64,000 nt of DNA from Pseudorhodoplanes sinuspersici (GTDB lineage: Bacteria > Pseudomonadota > Alphaproteobacteria > Rhizobiales > Xanthobacteraceae), in NCBI RefSeq assembly GCF_002119765.1, contig NZ_CP021112.1, positions 2,722,501 to 2,786,500 of the forward strand, written 5' to 3'. The notes beneath the pieces are model-generated. The model was given only the letters and a program-made list of their open reading frames with translations. It was not told the DNA's origin and did no database searches. The position numbers and the translations under genes are program-made. Shown piece after piece: positions 46,897-55,332 of this stretch (position 1 is the first letter of the stretch; the number at the start of each line of letters is the position of its first letter).

Positions 46897-47628
46897 TTGC
46901 GCAAACGCATCGATAGCTTTTCGAGCCGATTTCTGTCGCTTGTGCCGGGTTGGCGCCGGCGGCTGACATTGAGCTTTGCTGTTTTCGCCGTGGCTCTGGC
47001 GGCATCGGCCGCGATCGTGCCGCAGGCTTATGCCGCGGACGATGACGACGAAGAAGACACCATCGAAACGAAATTCATCAAGGGCCTTCTCGGCATCAAC
47101 GACAAGGACCGCATCGATTATCGCGAGCGCCCGCCGCTGGTGGTGCCGCCCAATATCGGTACTTTGCCGCCGCCCGAAACCACTGCCGTGACTAACAGCC
47201 CGGCCTGGCCGAAGGATCCGGAAGTGGTCGAGCGCAAGAAACGGCAGCAGGCGAACAAAAACCAGCGCCGCAAGACCTTCGAGGAAGAGGCGCGGCCGCT
47301 GACGCCAGCCGAACTCGACGCGCCTGGCCGCGCCGCCCGTGGCAGTTCGCGGCCCAATCCGACCGGTCCGCAGGATTCCGAGGGACCGGATGCACGTGCA
47401 CTCCGCCCCGACGAGCTTGGGGTCAAGGGCAGCCTGCTCGGCAATCTCTTTAAGGATAACACCCAGCCGGAACAGGCGACCTTTACCCAGGAGCCGGCTC
47501 GCACTGATCTGACCCAGCCACCGCCGGGCTATCAGACGCCATCGCCCAGTCAGGTTTACGGCATTGCGCCTCGGAAGGAGCAACCGAAGCCGTTTGACTG
47601 GATTAACAAACACGGCACCTCGGATTAA
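46897..47628 (+). CDS. Exported proline-rich protein of unknown function
   Basis: 243 residues from TTG 46897, chosen for its GGGGAG ribosome site; an ATG at 46852 is also possible. A long positive N-region then a signal sequence (LTLSFAVFAVALAASAAIVPQAYAA), followed by an acidic DDDDEED patch and a Pro/Arg/Glu-rich, probably disordered mature part. A short conserved segment FIKGLLGINDKDRIDYRERPPLVVPP is visible. Placed between lspA and the M16 peptidases, which hints at an envelope function. Family not recognised. Confidence 0.65.
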   Translation: MRKRIDSFSSRFLSLVPGWRRRLTLSFAVFAVALAASAAIVPQAYAADDDDEEDTIETKFIKGLLGINDKDRIDYRERPPLVVPPNIGTLPPPETTAVTNSPAWPKDPEVVERKKRQQANKNQRRKTFEEEARPLTPAELDAPGRAARGSSRPNPTGPQDSEGPDARALRPDELGVKGSLLGNLFKDNTQPEQATFTQEPARTDLTQPPPGYQTPSPSQVYGIAPRKEQPKPFDWINKHGTSD

Positions 47629-47777
47629 CGTCGGAATTGATGTCGCGGCGCAGCAAACCCTTCGAAACTGTAATGTCCGAAGGGCTGAGCGCCTCTTTTC
47701 AAATTCCGAGCCGATCCTCATGTTTATGTTGATACTGCGCTGCGCCATACCGGCCGGTTCAGCTTTTGAGAGTTCGT

Positions 47778-49160
47778 ATGATCCACATCACGCGCCGATT
47801 TCTCCCGGCACTCTTCGCGGCATCGGCCGCGTTTTTCGTGCTCGGTCCATCCGTCGACGCCTTGGCGTCCACGGGTCCGGACGTCTCCCACTTCAAGCTG
47901 GGCAACGGCATGGAGGTCGTGGTGATCCCCGACCGCCGCGTGCCGGTGGTCACCCACATGGTCTGGTACAAGGTCGGTGCCGCCGATGAGCAGCCCGGCA
48001 AGTCCGGCATCGCCCATTTCCTCGAACATCTGATGTTCAAGGGCACCGAGAAAAATCCGGCCGGCCAGTTTTCCAAGACCCTCTCCACCATCGGCGGACA
48101 GGAAAACGCCTTCACCTCGAGCGATTACACCGGCTACTTCCAGCGCGTCACCAAGGACCGCTTGAAGATGGTGATGGAGTTCGAAGCCGACCGCATGACC
48201 GGTCTCAAGCTCACCGACGAAGCGGTGCTGCCGGAACGCAATGTCGTTCTTGAAGAACAGAATAGCCGCGTCGCCAACAGCCCGTCCGCCAAGCTCGGTG
48301 AGGATGTGCAGGCGGCGCTTTATCTCAATCATCCTTACGGCCGGCCGGTGATTGGCTGGCGCCATGAAATCGAAAAGCTCGACCGCAAGGACGCGATCGA
48401 TTTCTACAACAAATGGTACACGCCGAATAACGCGATCCTGGTCGTCGCCGGTGACGTTGACGCCGATGAGGTGAAGAAACTTGCCGAGGAGACTTACGGC
48501 AAGGTTGCGCCGCGCGCCGAGATCGGCCCGCGCATCCGCCCGCAGGAGCCGGAGCAGCGCACCGTCCGCACCGTGCTGTTCGCCGATCCGCGCGTCACCC
48601 AGCCGAGCCTGCAACGCAGCTATCTGGTGCCGTCCGCACACACCGCAAAGCCCGGTGAATCGGAAGCGCTGGAAGTGCTGTCGCAAATTCTCGGTTCGGG
48701 CAGCAACAGCCGCCTCTACAGCAAGCTCGTCATGGAGAAGCCGCTCGCGACCTCGATCGGCGCCTGGTACCAAGGCACGGCGCTCGATGACACGCGCTTT
48801 GGCGTCTATGGCACGCCGCGCGCCAATGTGACGTTGAAAGACCTCGAGGATGCGATCGATTCCGTGATCGCCGAAGTCGCCGACAAAGGCGTCACCAACG
48901 ACGAGCTCGAACGCACCAAGATCAAGCTGGTGGCCGATGTCGTCTATGCGCAGGACAGCCAGGCGACGATGGCGCGCTGGTATGGTGCTGCATTGACCTC
49001 CGGTCTCACCGTTGAAAGCCTCAAGACATGGCCTGACCGCGTGCAGAAGGTGACTGCGGATCAGGTGCGTGACGCCGCCAAAAAATGGCTCGATAAGCGC
49101 CGCTCGGTAACGGGCTATCTGGTCAAAGACCTTCCCAAGCCGGAGGAGCGGCGTTCATGA
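47778..49160 (+). CDS. M16 zinc metallopeptidase, catalytic subunit, exported
   Basis: 460 residues from ATG 47778, signal peptide to about residue 29. The inverted zinc motif HFLEH (His80, His84) with catalytic Glu83 and the downstream Glu in RNVVLEEQNSR are all present. The family cleaves oligopeptides in an enclosed chamber formed by two subunits. It overlaps the next M16 gene by 4 bases, giving a catalytic plus non-catalytic pair, as in mitochondrial processing peptidase. Confidence 0.93.
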   Translation: MIHITRRFLPALFAASAAFFVLGPSVDALASTGPDVSHFKLGNGMEVVVIPDRRVPVVTHMVWYKVGAADEQPGKSGIAHFLEHLMFKGTEKNPAGQFSKTLSTIGGQENAFTSSDYTGYFQRVTKDRLKMVMEFEADRMTGLKLTDEAVLPERNVVLEEQNSRVANSPSAKLGEDVQAALYLNHPYGRPVIGWRHEIEKLDRKDAIDFYNKWYTPNNAILVVAGDVDADEVKKLAEETYGKVAPRAEIGPRIRPQEPEQRTVRTVLFADPRVTQPSLQRSYLVPSAHTAKPGESEALEVLSQILGSGSNSRLYSKLVMEKPLATSIGAWYQGTALDDTRFGVYGTPRANVTLKDLEDAIDSVIAEVADKGVTNDELERTKIKLVADVVYAQDSQATMARWYGAALTSGLTVESLKTWPDRVQKVTADQVRDAAKKWLDKRRSVTGYLVKDLPKPEERRS

Positions 49161-50491
49161 TGCATTTTCGTCAATTCGCTTTCGCGGGCGCCGCACTCGT
49201 CACGTCGTTTGCGTTCGCGCCTTCCGCGCAGGCGATGACCAAGATCGAGCGCGTGGTCAGCCCCGGCGGCATCGAAGCCTGGCTGGTGCGCGAGCCTTCG
49301 GTGCCGCTGGTGGCGATGGAGTTCTCCTTCAAGGGCGGCGCCAATCAGGACCCGTCCGACAAGCCGGGCGTGTCCTACATGACCGCCGCGACGCTCGATG
49401 AGGGCGCGGGCGATCTCGATGCAAAGGCGTTCCAGCAGCGCCTCGAGCGCAACGCCATCGAATTGTCCTTCCGCGCCAGCCGCGATGAATTGCGTGGCAC
49501 GCTGAAGGTCATGACCAACAAGCAGGATGAGGGCTACGATCTGCTGCGCCAGTCGCTGACCGCGCCGCGTTTCGATGCGGAGCCGGTGGAGCGCGTGCGC
49601 GCGCAGATGCTGACGGCGCTGAAGCGCGAGACCACCAGCCCCAACGATATCAGCGCGCGGCTGTGGTGGCGGACGGCATTTCCAGGTCACCCCTACAGCC
49701 AGCCGACCAACGGCTCGCTGGACTCGGTGCCGGTCATCGTGCGCGACGATCTGAAGGCCTATGCCGGCCGCGTTCTCGCCCGCGACAATCTCAAGATCGG
49801 TGTGGTCGGCGATATCGATGCCAAACAGCTCGGCGTCGTGCTCGATCGGGTGTTCGGCGGCCTGCCGGCGAAAGCCGATCTTCGCAAGCTGCCTGAAGCC
49901 AAGATGCAGTCGATCGGCAAGAAGCTGGAAGTCGAACTCGATGTGCCGCAGACGGTGGTCAGCTTCGGCGGCCTCGGTGTGCCGCGCAAGGATCCGGATT
50001 TCATCCCGGCCTATATCGTCAATCATATTCTGGGCGGCGGCTCGTTCTCCTCGCGTCTTTACAACGAGGTGCGTGAGAAGCGCGGCCTGGCCTATTCGGT
50101 CTATTCCTATCTTCTGCCGCTCGATGCGACGGCCCTGTTCATGGGCGCCACTCAGACGCGGGCCGATCGTGCCAACGAGACCGTCGGCCTGATCGAGCAG
50201 GAGATCAAGCGGCTGGCCGAGAATGGTCCGACCCAGGACGAGCTCGACAAGTCGAAGTCCTATCTCCGTGGTTCCTACGCGCTGAACTTCGATACCTCGA
50301 CGAAGATTGCCGCGCAGCTCGTGCAGTTGCAGGTCGACGATCTTGGCATCGATTACTGGGAACGCCGCAACGGCCTGATCGAAGCCGTGACGCTCGATGA
50401 CGTGAAGCGCGTTGCCAAGCGTCTGCTCGATGGCGGTGTGCTGGTCACGATGGTCGGCCGCGCTCCGGTGATACCCGCCAAGGGTGGCTAG
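49157..50491 (+). CDS. M16-family protein lacking the zinc motif, partner subunit
   Basis: 444 residues with signal peptide (FAFAPSAQA). Fold is M16, but the HxxEH position reads GVSYMTAATLDEG, with no zinc ligand. The glycine-rich loop region near NHILGGGSFSSRLYNEVREKRGLAYSVYS is kept and probably binds substrate. The start ATG overlaps the stop of the catalytic subunit, so equal production is expected. Periplasmic. Confidence 0.92.
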   Translation: MMHFRQFAFAGAALVTSFAFAPSAQAMTKIERVVSPGGIEAWLVREPSVPLVAMEFSFKGGANQDPSDKPGVSYMTAATLDEGAGDLDAKAFQQRLERNAIELSFRASRDELRGTLKVMTNKQDEGYDLLRQSLTAPRFDAEPVERVRAQMLTALKRETTSPNDISARLWWRTAFPGHPYSQPTNGSLDSVPVIVRDDLKAYAGRVLARDNLKIGVVGDIDAKQLGVVLDRVFGGLPAKADLRKLPEAKMQSIGKKLEVELDVPQTVVSFGGLGVPRKDPDFIPAYIVNHILGGGSFSSRLYNEVREKRGLAYSVYSYLLPLDATALFMGATQTRADRANETVGLIEQEIKRLAENGPTQDELDKSKSYLRGSYALNFDTSTKIAAQLVQLQVDDLGIDYWERRNGLIEAVTLDDVKRVAKRLLDGGVLVTMVGRAPVIPAKGG

Positions 50492-50516
50492 CGTTTCGTT
50501 TCAATCGTTGCTTCTC

Positions 50517-50590
50517 TCCGCTCATGCCCGCGAAGGCGGGCATCCAGCCTTAAACAGATCTGGGTCCCCGCCTGCGCGGGGACGAGCGGC
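50517..50590. repeat. Composite REP element, same family as 43076
   Basis: TCCGCTCATGCCCGCGAAGG then GGGTCCCCGC...GCGGGGACGAGCGG. Between the second M16 gene and pgi; inverted terminal CCGCTC / GAGCGG. Confidence 0.8.
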
Positions 50591-50620
50591 TTGAGGCGCA
50601 GTCGACGAGTACGGGGGCAC

Positions 50621-51937
50621 ATGAGCATTTCTCAAAACATCGAACTCGCCCGCGAAAGCGCGATCGGCCGCGAGGGCGTGTCCGATACGGCGTTGAGTGG
50701 TGCGCTGAAGCGCAGCGAGGCTGCGCTGGACTGGTTGCGCGCACGCCATGCCGATGGCGGCTTGCGCCTGTTGCAGTTGCCGGCCGAGCGGGCTGACATC
50801 GCTTCGGTGCAGGACGCGGCGAAGCGGCTGAAAGCTGGCGCCACCGATATCGTGTTTCTCGGCACCGGCGGCTCGAGCCTCGGCGGCCAGACGCTGGCGC
50901 AGCTCGCCGGCTACGCCGTGCCGGGCGTCGGAAGCTTGCGCGATGGTCCGCGCATCCATTTCATGGACAATCTCGATCCGGCAAGTTTCGGTGCGCTGCT
51001 GGAAAAGCTGCCGCTCGCCACATCGCGCTTCGTTGCGATCTCGAAATCCGGGGGGACCGGCGAGACGCTGATGCAGACCATGGCGGCGCTGTCGGCCTGC
51101 AAGGCGGGCGGCCTGCAGTCAAAGATCGGCGAATTGTTTCTCGGCCTCAGCGAGCCTGTGAAGGGCGGCAAACGCAATGCCTTGCGCGATCTTCTGGAGC
51201 CGGAAGGCGTCGCCTTTCTTGAGCACGACACCGGCGTCGGCGGCCGCTTTTCGGGACTGACCAATGTCGGCCTTCTTCCCGCGGCCATTCTGGGGCTCGA
51301 TATCGTGGCGTTGCGCGAGGGCGCGGCGAATGCGCTGGCACCGGTGCTGGCGAACAAGCCGGCACGCGAGGTGCCGTCGGCGCTCGGCGCTTCGCTGTCG
51401 ATCGCGCTTGCCGAGAGCAAGGGCAAGACCATCTCGGCGGTGATGGCCTATGCCGACAAGCTCGAGAAATTCGCCAAATGGTATGTGCAGCTCTGGGCGG
51501 AAAGTCTCGGCAAGGATGGCAAGGGCACGACGCCGATTGCCGCGCTCGGTCCGGTCGATCAGCACAGCCAGTTGCAGTTGTTCATTGCCGGTCCGCGCGA
51601 CAAGCTGTTCACGGTGCTGACAACCGGCGTTGCCGGCAAGGGGCCGAAGATCGATGCGGAGCTGGCCAAGCGTGCGCATGAGGCGGATTTCGGCGGCAAA
51701 ACCATCGGCGATCTTGTCGCCGCGCAGGGTAGAGCCACCGCCGAGACGCTGGCGAAGAACGGCTGCCCGGTCCGCACCTTCCATCTCGACACCATCGACG
51801 AAACCTCGCTCGGCGAATTGCTGATGCATTTCATGCTGGAGACGATCATCGCCGCGCATCTCCTCGGCGTCGACGCCTTCGATCAGCCGGCGGTGGAAGA
51901 GGGCAAGATCCTGGCGAAGAAGTATCTGGCTGGTTGA
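50621..51937 (+). CDS. pgi: Glucose-6-phosphate isomerase, short alphaproteobacterial form
   Basis: 438 residues from ATG 50621 with GGGGG upstream. SIS-fold phosphate loop FLGTGGSSLGG, sugar-binding FVAISKSGGTGETLMQTMAAL, and the later GPVDQHSQLQLFIAG block identify PGI, although canonical PGI is about 550 residues. It interconverts glucose-6-P and fructose-6-P. Preceded by a composite repeat. Confidence 0.88.
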   Translation: MSISQNIELARESAIGREGVSDTALSGALKRSEAALDWLRARHADGGLRLLQLPAERADIASVQDAAKRLKAGATDIVFLGTGGSSLGGQTLAQLAGYAVPGVGSLRDGPRIHFMDNLDPASFGALLEKLPLATSRFVAISKSGGTGETLMQTMAALSACKAGGLQSKIGELFLGLSEPVKGGKRNALRDLLEPEGVAFLEHDTGVGGRFSGLTNVGLLPAAILGLDIVALREGAANALAPVLANKPAREVPSALGASLSIALAESKGKTISAVMAYADKLEKFAKWYVQLWAESLGKDGKGTTPIAALGPVDQHSQLQLFIAGPRDKLFTVLTTGVAGKGPKIDAELAKRAHEADFGGKTIGDLVAAQGRATAETLAKNGCPVRTFHLDTIDETSLGELLMHFMLETIIAAHLLGVDAFDQPAVEEGKILAKKYLAG

Positions 51938-51947
51938 GAATACTTTT

Positions 51948-51986
51948 GTCATTGCGAGGAGCGCAGCGACGAAGCAATCCATTCCC
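51948..51986 (+). repeat. GTCATTGCGAGGAGCG repeat, left boundary of the GIY-YIG unit
   Basis: 39 bases starting GTCATTGCGAGGAGCGCAGC and containing GACGAAGCAATCCATTCCC. The inverted copy is at 52308-52345 and a truncated direct copy at 52365-52392. Confidence 0.85.
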
Positions 51987-51995
51987 TTCGGCGTA

Positions 51996-52283
51996 TCAGA
52001 ACAGGCTGGAATACAAATCCCGCCATTCCGGATTGGCGGTGGTGATCAACGCGATTTTCTTTGCGCGTGATCCGCCTTTGATTTGCTTTTCGTGTTCGAT
52101 TGCTGCGATCATATGATCGTGCAGCTCGTACCACACCAGCAGTTTGCATCCATAGCGGGCTGCAAATCCGGTTCCGATGCCTTCACGATGCTGCCAAGCG
52201 CGCTGTTGAATATTGGAAGTGACGCCGGTATAGAGCGTGCCGTTCCGCTTGCTGGCCATGATATAGACCGCCGGTTGTTTCAT
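51996..52283 (-). CDS. GIY-YIG endonuclease domain protein, small (UPF0213/SLX1-like)
   Basis: 95 residues from ATG 52283. The motif VYIM...GTLYTGVTSN supplies the two GIY/YIG strands, followed by Arg in RAWQHREG and the conserved Glu in AAIEHEKQIKG; this is the complete small domain with no extra DNA-binding part. The family hydrolyses DNA phosphodiesters and is often single-domain in this group. It is completely enclosed by inverted copies of one intergenic repeat. Confidence 0.88.
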   Translation of the reverse strand: MKQPAVYIMASKRNGTLYTGVTSNIQQRAWQHREGIGTGFAARYGCKLLVWYELHDHMIAAIEHEKQIKGGSRAKKIALITTANPEWRDLYSSLF

Positions 52284-52307
52284 TTCGGCGACGCTGTGAT
52301 TGAGAGA

Positions 52308-52392
52308 TGGATTGCTTCGTCGCGCTTCGCGCGCCTCGCAATGACGGTCTACCATATCTTCCTCGTCATTGCGACGAAGCAATCCATTGGGA
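52308..52392. repeat. Right boundary repeats of the GIY-YIG unit
   Basis: 52308-52345 is the inverted copy of the 51948 repeat (TGGATTGCTTCGTCGCGC to CTCGCAATGAC); 52365-52392 (GTCATTGCGACGAAGCAATC...) is a shorter direct copy with an internal deletion of about 12 bases. Confidence 0.85.
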
Positions 52393-52411
52393 GACCTCCG
52401 GTCGTATAACA

Positions 52412-52831
52412 ATGATCCGCGTCACCGACACCATCAGCATCGACGAAGAGGAAATCGAGGAAAGCTTCGTGCGGTCCTCGGGGCCGGGCGGGCAGAATGT
52501 CAACAAGCTGTCCACCGCCGTGCAATTGCGTTTCGACGTGCGGCGCTCGCCATCGCTGCCGAACGATGTCGCCATTCGTCTGATGCGGCTCGCCGGCAAG
52601 CGGCTGACCAAGGATGGCGTGCTGGTGCTGATTGCGCAGAACAATCGCACACAGGAACGCAACCGCGCCGAGGCGCGCGAGCGGCTGATCGAACTCATTC
52701 GCGAAGCTGCGGTGAAGCCGGTGCCGCGTAGAGCCACCAAGCCGACGAAAGCCTCGAAGACCAAGCGTCTTGAGGGCAAGAAGCTGCGCTCGAACGTCAA
52801 GGATATGCGTGGCAAGGTGCGGATGGATTGA
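52412..52831 (+). CDS. arfB: Alternative ribosome-rescue factor ArfB (YaeJ-type peptidyl-tRNA hydrolase)
   Basis: 139 residues, the single release-factor domain with the GGQ loop SSGPGGQNVNKLSTAVQLRF near residue 23, and a basic C-terminal tail (KPTKASKTKRLEGKKLRSNVKDMRGK) that enters the empty mRNA channel. It frees peptide from stalled ribosomes. ATG 52412 starts just after the repeat cluster. Confidence 0.92.
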   Translation: MIRVTDTISIDEEEIEESFVRSSGPGGQNVNKLSTAVQLRFDVRRSPSLPNDVAIRLMRLAGKRLTKDGVLVLIAQNNRTQERNRAEARERLIELIREAAVKPVPRRATKPTKASKTKRLEGKKLRSNVKDMRGKVRMD

Positions 52832-52898
52832 GGCTTAAAGCCGCGATCGCCATGTCGCGTGATGTTGTCGGTTGTTTTGTCGCGACCTAGCCCCACCC

Positions 52899-52985
52899 GC
52901 TCATTCCCGCGAAGGCGGGAATCCAGCACAGAAAAATGCAAATGAGCGTGATGCTCTGGGTCCCCGCCTTCGCGGGGACGAGCGA
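52899..52985. repeat. Composite REP element, same family as 43076
   Basis: CGCTCATTCCCGCGAAGG ... CTGGGTCCCCGCCTTCGCGG with inverted ends CGCTC / GAGCG. Downstream of arfB. Confidence 0.8.
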
Positions 52986-53049
52986 GGTTACTTGTCTTCG
53001 CCAAACTACAGCTTGACATTCTTGGATTTCTAGGATTTAAATCCTTCCA

Positions 53050-53430
53050 TCCCGTCCCGCTGAAGGGGCGTTTCATGAGCGTCGTGAGACGCGGGGCGGG
53101 GAGCGGTGGCCGTGCGGCGGGCAGACGTAACCCGCTGTGCGGTCGGTTCAAGCCGCGTCCCGCCAGGCTAGCTGCCCGGCGTTTCGGTGGAGGAACGTCC
53201 ACTGGGGACGATGGAGCAGACCGTCAAACACCGCGCGCGGAACGCCGAGTGATCGGCTTTTCCGTGGTGCTACCAATCTCATGCGCTTTCACACTTTGCG
53301 CATGGGGCCATGGGCTGGCCAGAAAGCCCGGCGTTCCGCGCGCCCTTCGTTTTGAAGGGCATCAAGCGGCGGCTTTGGACGACGGCGTACCTCGCGCCGG
53401 TAAAAAACAGGGGCGTTTTCGCGCGTCTGG
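53050..53430. repeat. Long non-coding element with perfect 15-bp inverted repeat
   Basis: Gene-free stretch between arfB and mutL. GCGCGCGGAACGCCG (53233-53247) and its exact complement (53329-53343) flank 81 bases; left of it a G-rich run (GACGCGGGGCGGGGAGCGGTGG) resembles the opening of a dispersed element I know from bradyrhizobial intergenic regions. Open frames here (for example 53075-53572) have the composition of repeat DNA and no start signal or family similarity. Boundaries are approximate. Confidence 0.5.
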
Positions 53431-53438
53431 CTTTCTTT

Positions 53439-53461
53439 ACCCTCCCCACAGGGGGAGGGTA
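53439..53461. terminator. CCCTCCCC hairpin before mutL
   Basis: TACCCTCC and GGAGGGTA arms with a short loop. Same type as 9854 and the halves of 35638. It lies 29 bases upstream of the mutL ATG, so it ends whatever is transcribed through the preceding element. Confidence 0.45.
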
Positions 53462-53490
53462 AGAGGCCCCGAATCCTGTAAAACCAACCC

Positions 53491-55332
53491 ATGCCTGTTC
53501 GCCAACTCTCCGAAGCCATTATCAACCGCATTGCCGCCGGCGAGGTCGTCGAGCGGCCGGCCAGCGTGGTGAAGGAACTGGTCGAGAACGCACTCGATGC
53601 CGGCGCCAGGAAGATCGAGATCGTCACCGATGGCGGCGGCCGGCGGCTGATCCGCATCACCGACGACGGCAACGGCATGACGCGGGACGATCTCACGCTC
53701 GCGGTCGAGCGCCACGCCACGTCGAAACTGTCGGACGACGACGACCTGATGGCGATCGCGACGCTCGGCTTTCGCGGTGAGGCGCTGCCGTCGATCGGCT
53801 CGGTGTCGAAATTATCCATCGTCACGCGCCATGCCAGCGAGCCGCATGCCTGGGCGCTCGGCGTTGATGCCGGCGTCAAGTCGCAGCCTGTGCCCGCCGC
53901 GCTGAATGCCGGCACCCGCATCGAGGTGCGCGATCTGTTCTACGCAACGCCCGCGCGCCTGAAATTCATGAAGAGCGAACGCGCCGAAAGCGATGCCGTG
54001 CGCGAGGTGGTGCGGCGGCTGGCGATGAGTAGGCCCGATGTCGCCTTTACCCTCGCGGGTGAAGAGCGTGCGCATGTCACCTGGCCCGCGGCGTTGCCGG
54101 GACTGCCGGGCTCGCTGGCGCGGCTCGGCGATATTCTCGGCTCCGATTTCCGCGCCAATGCCGTCGAGGTGATGGCCGGCAAGGAAGGCCTCGGCGTGGT
54201 CGGCTTTGCCGCGCTACCGACTTACACGCGCGCCAATTCGCTCGGCCAGTATCTGTTCGTCAACGGACGGCCGGTGCGCGACAAGTTACTCGTCGGCGCG
54301 GTGCATGGCGCTTATGCCGATTATCTGCCGCGCGGCCGTCAACCTGTCGTGGCGTTGTTCGTCAGCATCGATCCGCGCGAGGTCGATGTGAATGTGCATC
54401 CGGCAAAAACCGAAGTGCGCTTCCGCGATGGCGGTCTGGTGCGCAGCCTGATCTTTGGTGCTTTGCGCGATGCGCTGGCGCGCGAGAGTGGACGCGCGGC
54501 CTCGACCGGCGGTGATGCGACCGTTGCGGCCTTTCGTCCGGCGTCATCGGTACCGCGCGGCGGCTGGGACTTCCGGCGCTCGCCGGCCGCGCCGCCCTCG
54601 TTTCCGGTACGAAATTGTCCGCAGCAGGGTTTTGCAACGGACGGCAATGCCGCTGCGGGCTTTGCCGAAGCGGCGCAGGCGGTGTTCGATGTCGGCGCTG
54701 CCGCGACAAGCGCGCGGGTTGAGACCTTCGAGCCCGCGGTCGATGCGCTCGATCGTCCGCTCGGCGCAGCGCGCGCGCAGGTGCATGACAATTACATTGT
54801 CTCGCAGACCCGCGATGGCCTTGTCATTGTCGATCAGCACGCCGCGCATGAGCGGCTGGTCTATGAACGGCTAAAAGCCGCGGTCGAGAAGCAGGGCGTG
54901 GCGCGGCAGATCCTGCTGATCCCGGAAATCGTCGAGCTCGACGAAAGCGATGTCGAGCGTCTGGTCGCGCGCGCTGACGAACTGGCAAAGTACGGCCTGG
55001 TGCTGGACAGCTTCGGCCCCGGCGCTGTCGCCGTGCGCGAGACACCTTCACTGCTGGGTGAGATCGATGCGGTGTCGCTCGTTCGCGATCTCGCCGAGCA
55101 CATGGCGGAATGGGATGACGGTTTGCCGCTCGAACGCCGCCTGATGCATGTCGCCGCGACCATGGCCTGCCATGGTTCGGTGCGGTCGGGCCGCCGTTTG
55201 AAGGGCGAGGAGATGAACGCACTGCTGCGCGAAATGGAAGTCACGCCCAATTCCGGCCAGTGCAATCACGGCCGGCCGACCTATGTCGAACTTAAGCTCA
55301 GCGATATCGAAAGGTTGTTCGGGAGGCGGTGA
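53491..55332 (+). CDS. mutL: DNA mismatch repair protein MutL with endonuclease motif
   Basis: 613 residues. N-terminal GHKL ATPase: ELVENALDAGA, TDDGNGM and LGFRGEALPSI; a linker of about 100 residues; then the C-terminal domain with DQHAAHERLVYE, the DQHA(X)2E(X)4E nicking motif, and CNHGRPTYVEL, the second metal site. MutL with this motif nicks the daughter strand itself, in genomes without MutH. mutS is not in the window. Its stop codon touches the convergent rsmD stop. Confidence 0.97.
   Translation: MPVRQLSEAIINRIAAGEVVERPASVVKELVENALDAGARKIEIVTDGGGRRLIRITDDGNGMTRDDLTLAVERHATSKLSDDDDLMAIATLGFRGEALPSIGSVSKLSIVTRHASEPHAWALGVDAGVKSQPVPAALNAGTRIEVRDLFYATPARLKFMKSERAESDAVREVVRRLAMSRPDVAFTLAGEERAHVTWPAALPGLPGSLARLGDILGSDFRANAVEVMAGKEGLGVVGFAALPTYTRANSLGQYLFVNGRPVRDKLLVGAVHGAYADYLPRGRQPVVALFVSIDPREVDVNVHPAKTEVRFRDGGLVRSLIFGALRDALARESGRAASTGGDATVAAFRPASSVPRGGWDFRRSPAAPPSFPVRNCPQQGFATDGNAAAGFAEAAQAVFDVGAAATSARVETFEPAVDALDRPLGAARAQVHDNYIVSQTRDGLVIVDQHAAHERLVYERLKAAVEKQGVARQILLIPEIVELDESDVERLVARADELAKYGLVLDSFGPGAVAVRETPSLLGEIDAVSLVRDLAEHMAEWDDGLPLERRLMHVAATMACHGSVRSGRRLKGEEMNALLREMEVTPNSGQCNHGRPTYVELKLSDIERLFGRR

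Noticed and set aside
52899..52985. CRISPR-like array from the recurring GCGGGGAC units
   Set aside because: Copies are isolated palindromes spread kilobases apart, with no regular spacers and no cas genes.
53120..53175. Possible tRNA in the stretch containing GGTTCAAGCC
   Set aside because: No acceptor stem or D/anticodon arms pair around it.
53075..53572. A 165-codon open frame upstream of mutL
   Set aside because: It lies in repeat-like DNA, overlaps the mutL start in another frame, and its product is low-complexity Arg/Gly-rich.
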